This document shows positions 60,824 to 64,000 of a DNA stretch of 64,000 bases, piece after piece. A program made the position numbers and the translations under genes. This stretch comes from G965230065 sp965230065. GTDB lineage: Bacteria > Bacteroidota > Bacteroidia > Cytophagales > Cyclobacteriaceae. The stretch covers positions 4,092,001 to 4,156,000 of the forward strand of contig OZ245942.1 in the NCBI GenBank assembly GCA_965230065.1, written 5' to 3'. The notes under the pieces were generated by a model. It worked only from the letters and a program-made list of their open reading frames with translations, searched no databases and was not told the origin of the DNA. Each line of letters opens with the position of its first letter. The first letter of the stretch is position 1.

Positions 60824-61078
60824 TCAGCAGCAGTAGGCAATGGCAGGAGGCAGTAATAGTTTGTCTATGATGTGAAAGCCTAAACTCAAATTTCTAAATC
60901 CTAAATAATTCCCCAATCTCAAATGCCCAAAGACATAAACGTTTTGAGCCTTGGGGTTTTGAAAATTAGATATTGTTTAGGGTTTAGAGTTTAGGGTTTA
61001 GGATTTGGACTTTTGCCCCTGCCCCAGTTTGAGACAGTTTATTTATATATAACTGCTGACTGCTGCTACTGCCTACTC
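60824..61078. repeat. Composite inverted-repeat element with TTTAGGG runs
   Basis: About 250 bases between DUF4293 and htpG. The outer arms are imperfect inverted copies rich in CAGCAG/CTGCTG (AGCAGCAGTAGGCAATGG against TGCTGCTACTGCCTACTC). Further in, AAATCCTAAATAATTCC faces a 60976-61002 stretch made of TTTAGGG, TTTAGAG and TTTAGGG units. The whole reads as one large, degenerate hairpin. It contains no gene. The remaining 150 bases up to htpG are mixed AT-rich sequence with a near-consensus TTTGACTTTG but no exact promoter. Confidence 0.6.
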
Positions 61079-61225
61079 GAGACTATTCTTCTGACAAAAA
61101 ATCCCCTAAACTGCCACCCTGTCACGCTTTTGCCTGCTTTTTCCCTGTGGAATAGAATTTGACTTTGCCGGAGTGTAATAAATCAAGTAATCAAAGAACA
61201 TTCAATCACAAAAAGAGCAAGCATT

Positions 61226-63115
61226 ATGGTAGAAGAAAAAGGTACGCTCTCGATACACACCGAGAACATTTTTCCCATTATCAAGAAATTTCTTTATTCT
61301 GACCATGAGATTTTCCTGAGGGAACTCATTTCCAACGCGGTGGATGCCACCCAGAAAATAAAAAGACTGGCTTCCCTGGGTGAATACAAAGGAGAGTTGG
61401 GCGACCTTACCATTGAAGTAAGTGTCGACAAAAAAGCCAAAACCCTGACCGTGAAAGACAAGGGCATTGGCATGACCGCCGAAGAAATCAAAAAGTACAT
61501 CAACCAGATTGCTTTTTCGGGAGCTTCTGAGTTTGTAGAGAAATTTAAAGAAGCCAATGATGCCAAAGAGATCATCGGTAAATTTGGGCTGGGTTTTTAT
61601 TCAGCTTTCATGGTAGCCAAAAGGGTGGAAATCAATACGCTGTCGTACCAGGAAGGAACTGAAGCAGCCCATTGGGATTGTGACGGCAGCACGGAGTTTG
61701 AAATCGCACCTGTCGACAAGAAAGAGCGGGGCACCGAAATTATTTTGCACATTGCCGACGACTCTGATGAGTTTCTGGAAGACCAACGCATACAGGGCAT
61801 TCTGGATAAATATTGTAAGTTTTTGCCCGTGCCCATCAAGTTTGGTACGAAAGACAAAAGTGTTGAGGACGGCAAAGACAAAGACGGCAACCCTAAATAC
61901 AAAACCGAGAAGGTTGACAATATCATCAACGATACCACGCCGCTCTGGACCAAATCGCCTGCCGACCTCAAGGATGAAGATTACCTTAAGTTTTACAAAG
62001 AGTTATATCCTTTTGCCGAAGACCCGCTTTTCTGGATTCATTTGAATGTAGATTATCCCTTCAATCTTACGGGTATTCTGTATTTTCCAAAAATCAAGGA
62101 TAATTTTGAAATGCACCGCAACAAAATACAGCTTTACTCACGGCAGGTGTTTATTACCGATGAGGTGAAAGACGTAGTGCCTGAGTTCCTGATGCTGTTG
62201 CACGGTGTGATTGATTCTCCTGATATTCCGCTGAACGTATCCCGGAGCTATTTGCAGTCGGACAGTAATGTGAAGAAAATTAATTCACACATTACCAAAA
62301 AGGTAGCTGACAAATTGCAGGAACTTTTCAAGAAAGACCGGAAGGCTTACGAAGAAAAGTTTGATTACATAGGCTTATTCGTAAAATACGGAATGATTTC
62401 CGATGATAAGTTTTACGACAAAGCCAAGGACTTTGCCCTGCTGAAAAACAAAGATGGTAAATTCTTCACACTGGAAGAATACAGTGCGGCCGTAAAAGAA
62501 AACCAGACCGATAAGGAAAAAAATACCATATATCTTTACACCTCCGATTTGGGCAAGCAGGATGCATACATTCAATCTGCCGCTAACAAAGGGTACGATG
62601 TATTGGTGCTTGATGGCCCTATTGACAACCACTTTGTGAACCAGTTGGAGCAAAAACTGGAAAACACCCAACTGAAAAGGGTGGATGCCGATACGGTGGA
62701 TAAGTTGATAGACAAAGACGAGAAAATAGAGAGTGTTTTGTCTGAAGATGAAAGCAACAAAGTGAAGGAAATCTTCGAGAAAGCCATTGACGATAAAACC
62801 AAGACGGTAACCGTTGAATCAATGGCGCCAGACGAAATGCCGGTGACCATCACCTTGCCCGAGTTTATGCGCCGCATGAAAGATATGGCAGCCGTATCGG
62901 GCGGAGGTTTTATGGGGCAGATGCCCGACCAACATTCAGTGGCCATCAATGCCAACCATGCTTTGACCGGAAAAATTTTGAAGGAAAAAGATGAAGAGCA
63001 GCAAAAGCAACTGGCCAAACAGGCTTTTGACCTGGCCCTGCTTTCGCAAAACCTGCTTACCGGTGCCGATCTCACCCACTTTATCAAAAGAAGCGTAGAG
63101 ATTGCCGCCCATTAA
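61226..63115 (+). CDS. htpG: Chaperone protein HtpG (Hsp90)
   Basis: A 629-residue ATP-dependent chaperone. The GHKL ATPase domain is clear: LRELISNAVDATQKIKRLAS, VKDKGIGMTAEEIKKYINQI, and the lid motif IIGKFGLGFYSAFMVA. The middle domain contains the PLWTKSPADLKDEDYLKFY and DSPDIPLNVSRSYLQSD segments, and the C-terminal dimerisation region ends LTGADLTHFIKRSVEIAAH. Length matches bacterial HtpG. It is monocistronic, with a strong terminator behind it. A region of about 400 bases before it holds the composite repeat. Confidence 0.98.
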   Translation: MVEEKGTLSIHTENIFPIIKKFLYSDHEIFLRELISNAVDATQKIKRLASLGEYKGELGDLTIEVSVDKKAKTLTVKDKGIGMTAEEIKKYINQIAFSGASEFVEKFKEANDAKEIIGKFGLGFYSAFMVAKRVEINTLSYQEGTEAAHWDCDGSTEFEIAPVDKKERGTEIILHIADDSDEFLEDQRIQGILDKYCKFLPVPIKFGTKDKSVEDGKDKDGNPKYKTEKVDNIINDTTPLWTKSPADLKDEDYLKFYKELYPFAEDPLFWIHLNVDYPFNLTGILYFPKIKDNFEMHRNKIQLYSRQVFITDEVKDVVPEFLMLLHGVIDSPDIPLNVSRSYLQSDSNVKKINSHITKKVADKLQELFKKDRKAYEEKFDYIGLFVKYGMISDDKFYDKAKDFALLKNKDGKFFTLEEYSAAVKENQTDKEKNTIYLYTSDLGKQDAYIQSAANKGYDVLVLDGPIDNHFVNQLEQKLENTQLKRVDADTVDKLIDKDEKIESVLSEDESNKVKEIFEKAIDDKTKTVTVESMAPDEMPVTITLPEFMRRMKDMAAVSGGGFMGQMPDQHSVAINANHALTGKILKEKDEEQQKQLAKQAFDLALLSQNLLTGADLTHFIKRSVEIAAH

Positions 63116-63137
63116 AAATTAGTAACTCAATACCCCC

Positions 63138-63158
63138 GCCCCGGCTTTATGCCGGGGC
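63138..63158 (+). terminator. Strong terminator after htpG
   Basis: A perfect eight-base GC stem (GCCCCGGC against GCCGGGGC) with a TTTAT loop is followed by CTCTTTCATTTC. It lies 22 bases after the htpG stop codon. Confidence 0.85.
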
Positions 63159-63397
63159 CTCTTTCATTTCTCATATAGCTTATATTTGCGATACTATCGT
63201 CGCTGCTAATTTAAAACGCTTCCCTAACCTTCACTTATTACCTCACAGAACTTGGTGCCATTTCATTTCCCCCCCAAATCCTACATAGATAAGGAATACA
63301 TCAAACCTGCATACGGAACCTTTTTTCACTGGCTTACTTTTAGCTCTTTTTTTTTGAATGCCACAGGGCAGTTTTTACAAAATAAAGCTCATTTTTT

Positions 63398-64000
63398 ATG
63401 GCAAAGAGAAAGAATAACAGAAAGAGAAAGCCGCAACTGCCTCCCACAGAAGCACAGCGGAAAAAAGCCTTCATGCGCCGATTGGTTAGAGTAGCCAAGT
63501 CTGCAGGTGCCGAAGAAGCCTTGCGGTGGATACCTTCACAGGATGTTGATAAGTTATACTTTACCCGGTACAGGGCTGTGCGGGTAGAGGCCGCTGATGA
63601 TAATGTGCCCATACCATTGTTGAAAGCAGTGCGGGAGCAATTAGACGGAACCTTGCAGGAAACAATACTTTCCCTGAAAGAAGGGTGCCCTAGCGTAACG
63701 TTAAAGGAGTACTTGTCGGTAGCCATGCCGTTGTACTATTATATTACAGGCACCAATGACAGGTTGTCTACCTGTGCCCCCATCGTACGTGAACAATTTT
63801 CAATGTTGGTTGAAGCCGTAGATGAGGAATTGGAATTATCTCCTTTAAAGATGGTGGCCCAGGTTGCCGGCCTGATCGGTATGGACATTACACGCATTCA
63901 CCGACGATTGTATTGGTTCAATCATCAGGTAAGGTTAGAGGGTACTCATTTGTTCGATTGCCTGTACATGCATGCGGAATATCCCAAAAAGCAAAAAATT
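63398..64000 (+). CDS. Unknown protein, gene cut by the window end
   Basis: An open frame of 201 codons starting at ATG runs to the last base without a stop, so the protein is longer than what is seen. It begins with a very basic stretch (MAKRKNNRKRKPQLPPTEAQ) and then a helical, leucine-rich part (RRLVRVAKSAGAEEALRWIP). Later segments include VTLKEYLSVAMPLYYYITGT and LELSPLKMVAQVAGLIGMD, ending HRRLYWFNHQVRLEGTHLF. No signal peptide or membrane helix is evident. I do not recognise the family; a nucleic-acid-binding role would fit the basic start, but this is a guess. Confidence 0.7.
   Translation, partial: MAKRKNNRKRKPQLPPTEAQRKKAFMRRLVRVAKSAGAEEALRWIPSQDVDKLYFTRYRAVRVEAADDNVPIPLLKAVREQLDGTLQETILSLKEGCPSVTLKEYLSVAMPLYYYITGTNDRLSTCAPIVREQFSMLVEAVDEELELSPLKMVAQVAGLIGMDITRIHRRLYWFNHQVRLEGTHLFDCLYMHAEYPKKQKI

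Noticed and set aside
60976..61002. TTTAGGG runs as a telomere-like end
   Set aside because: Only a few degenerate units occur, inside a gap between normal chromosomal genes, and they pair with an inverted partner nearby.
1..64000. Prophage, integrative element or defence island
   Set aside because: No integrase, portal, capsid, conjugation, restriction or CRISPR genes were recognised, and codon use looks even across the window.

Overview
The window reads as a chromosomal segment of a Bacteroidota bacterium, most likely of the order Cytophagales. The evidence is a SusC/SusD pair, a PorP/SprF-type protein and an OmpA/TPR/propeller protein of the kind used by the type IX secretion system (T9SS), families largely confined to this phylum (DUF4834, DUF4293, DUF5916, an Hc1-like mini-histone), and several promoters matching the Bacteroidota sigma consensus (TAnnTTTG, once with a correctly spaced TTG). 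I saw no rRNA, tRNA, CRISPR array, prophage or complete insertion sequence. Species cannot be fixed from the sequence.

Layout. 0-8.7 kb: a cell-envelope OmpA-family protein, carB, a small membrane protein, a Tat-exported TIM-barrel protein, a DeoR regulator, and a secreted protein with a Hedgehog/intein (Hint) domain. 9-17 kb: a one-direction cluster of SusC, SusD, a small lipoprotein, a Tat-exported FAD amine oxidase and a Tat-exported PLP aminotransferase. This looks like an outer-membrane uptake system combined with amino-acid or amine chemistry outside the cytoplasm. 17-25 kb: a lipoprotein hydrolase, an S41 protease, biotin carboxylase, a serine-palmitoyltransferase-like enzyme (sphingolipid or sulfonolipid synthesis), a 57-residue histone-like protein and dapA. 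25-33.5 kb: a TPR histidine kinase coupled to a small unknown protein, a zinc-protease-like lipoprotein, and a three-gene operon of DUF819 permease, toroid-type lipoprotein and sugar MFS transporter. 33.7-41 kb: a PorP-SPOR fusion, a MarR/nitroreductase pair with a visible candidate operator, tyrS, a double jelly-roll protein and a retropepsin-like protein.

41-56 kb is an acid-sugar and sulfated-glycan region. It has a sulfatase/SDR operon, a DUF5916 barrel, a DUF885 protein, a glucarate-dehydratase-like enolase, and a second enolase-superfamily dehydratase overlapping a GntP permease. 56-64 kb is mostly housekeeping: pyrF, a five-gene operon (ECF sigma factor, candidate anti-sigma factor, gmk, yicC-type RNase, beta-lactamase-fold hydrolase), htpG, and an unknown gene that runs off the window.

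The intergenic spaces hold many inverted-repeat elements: a MITE-like palindrome with possible TAA target duplication, two other long palindromes, and three small hairpin families with at least two copies each. The most interesting candidates are the extracytoplasmic amine/amino-acid locus, the catalytically intact orphan Hint protein, the PorP-SPOR fusion, and the hairpin families that recur just behind stop codons.
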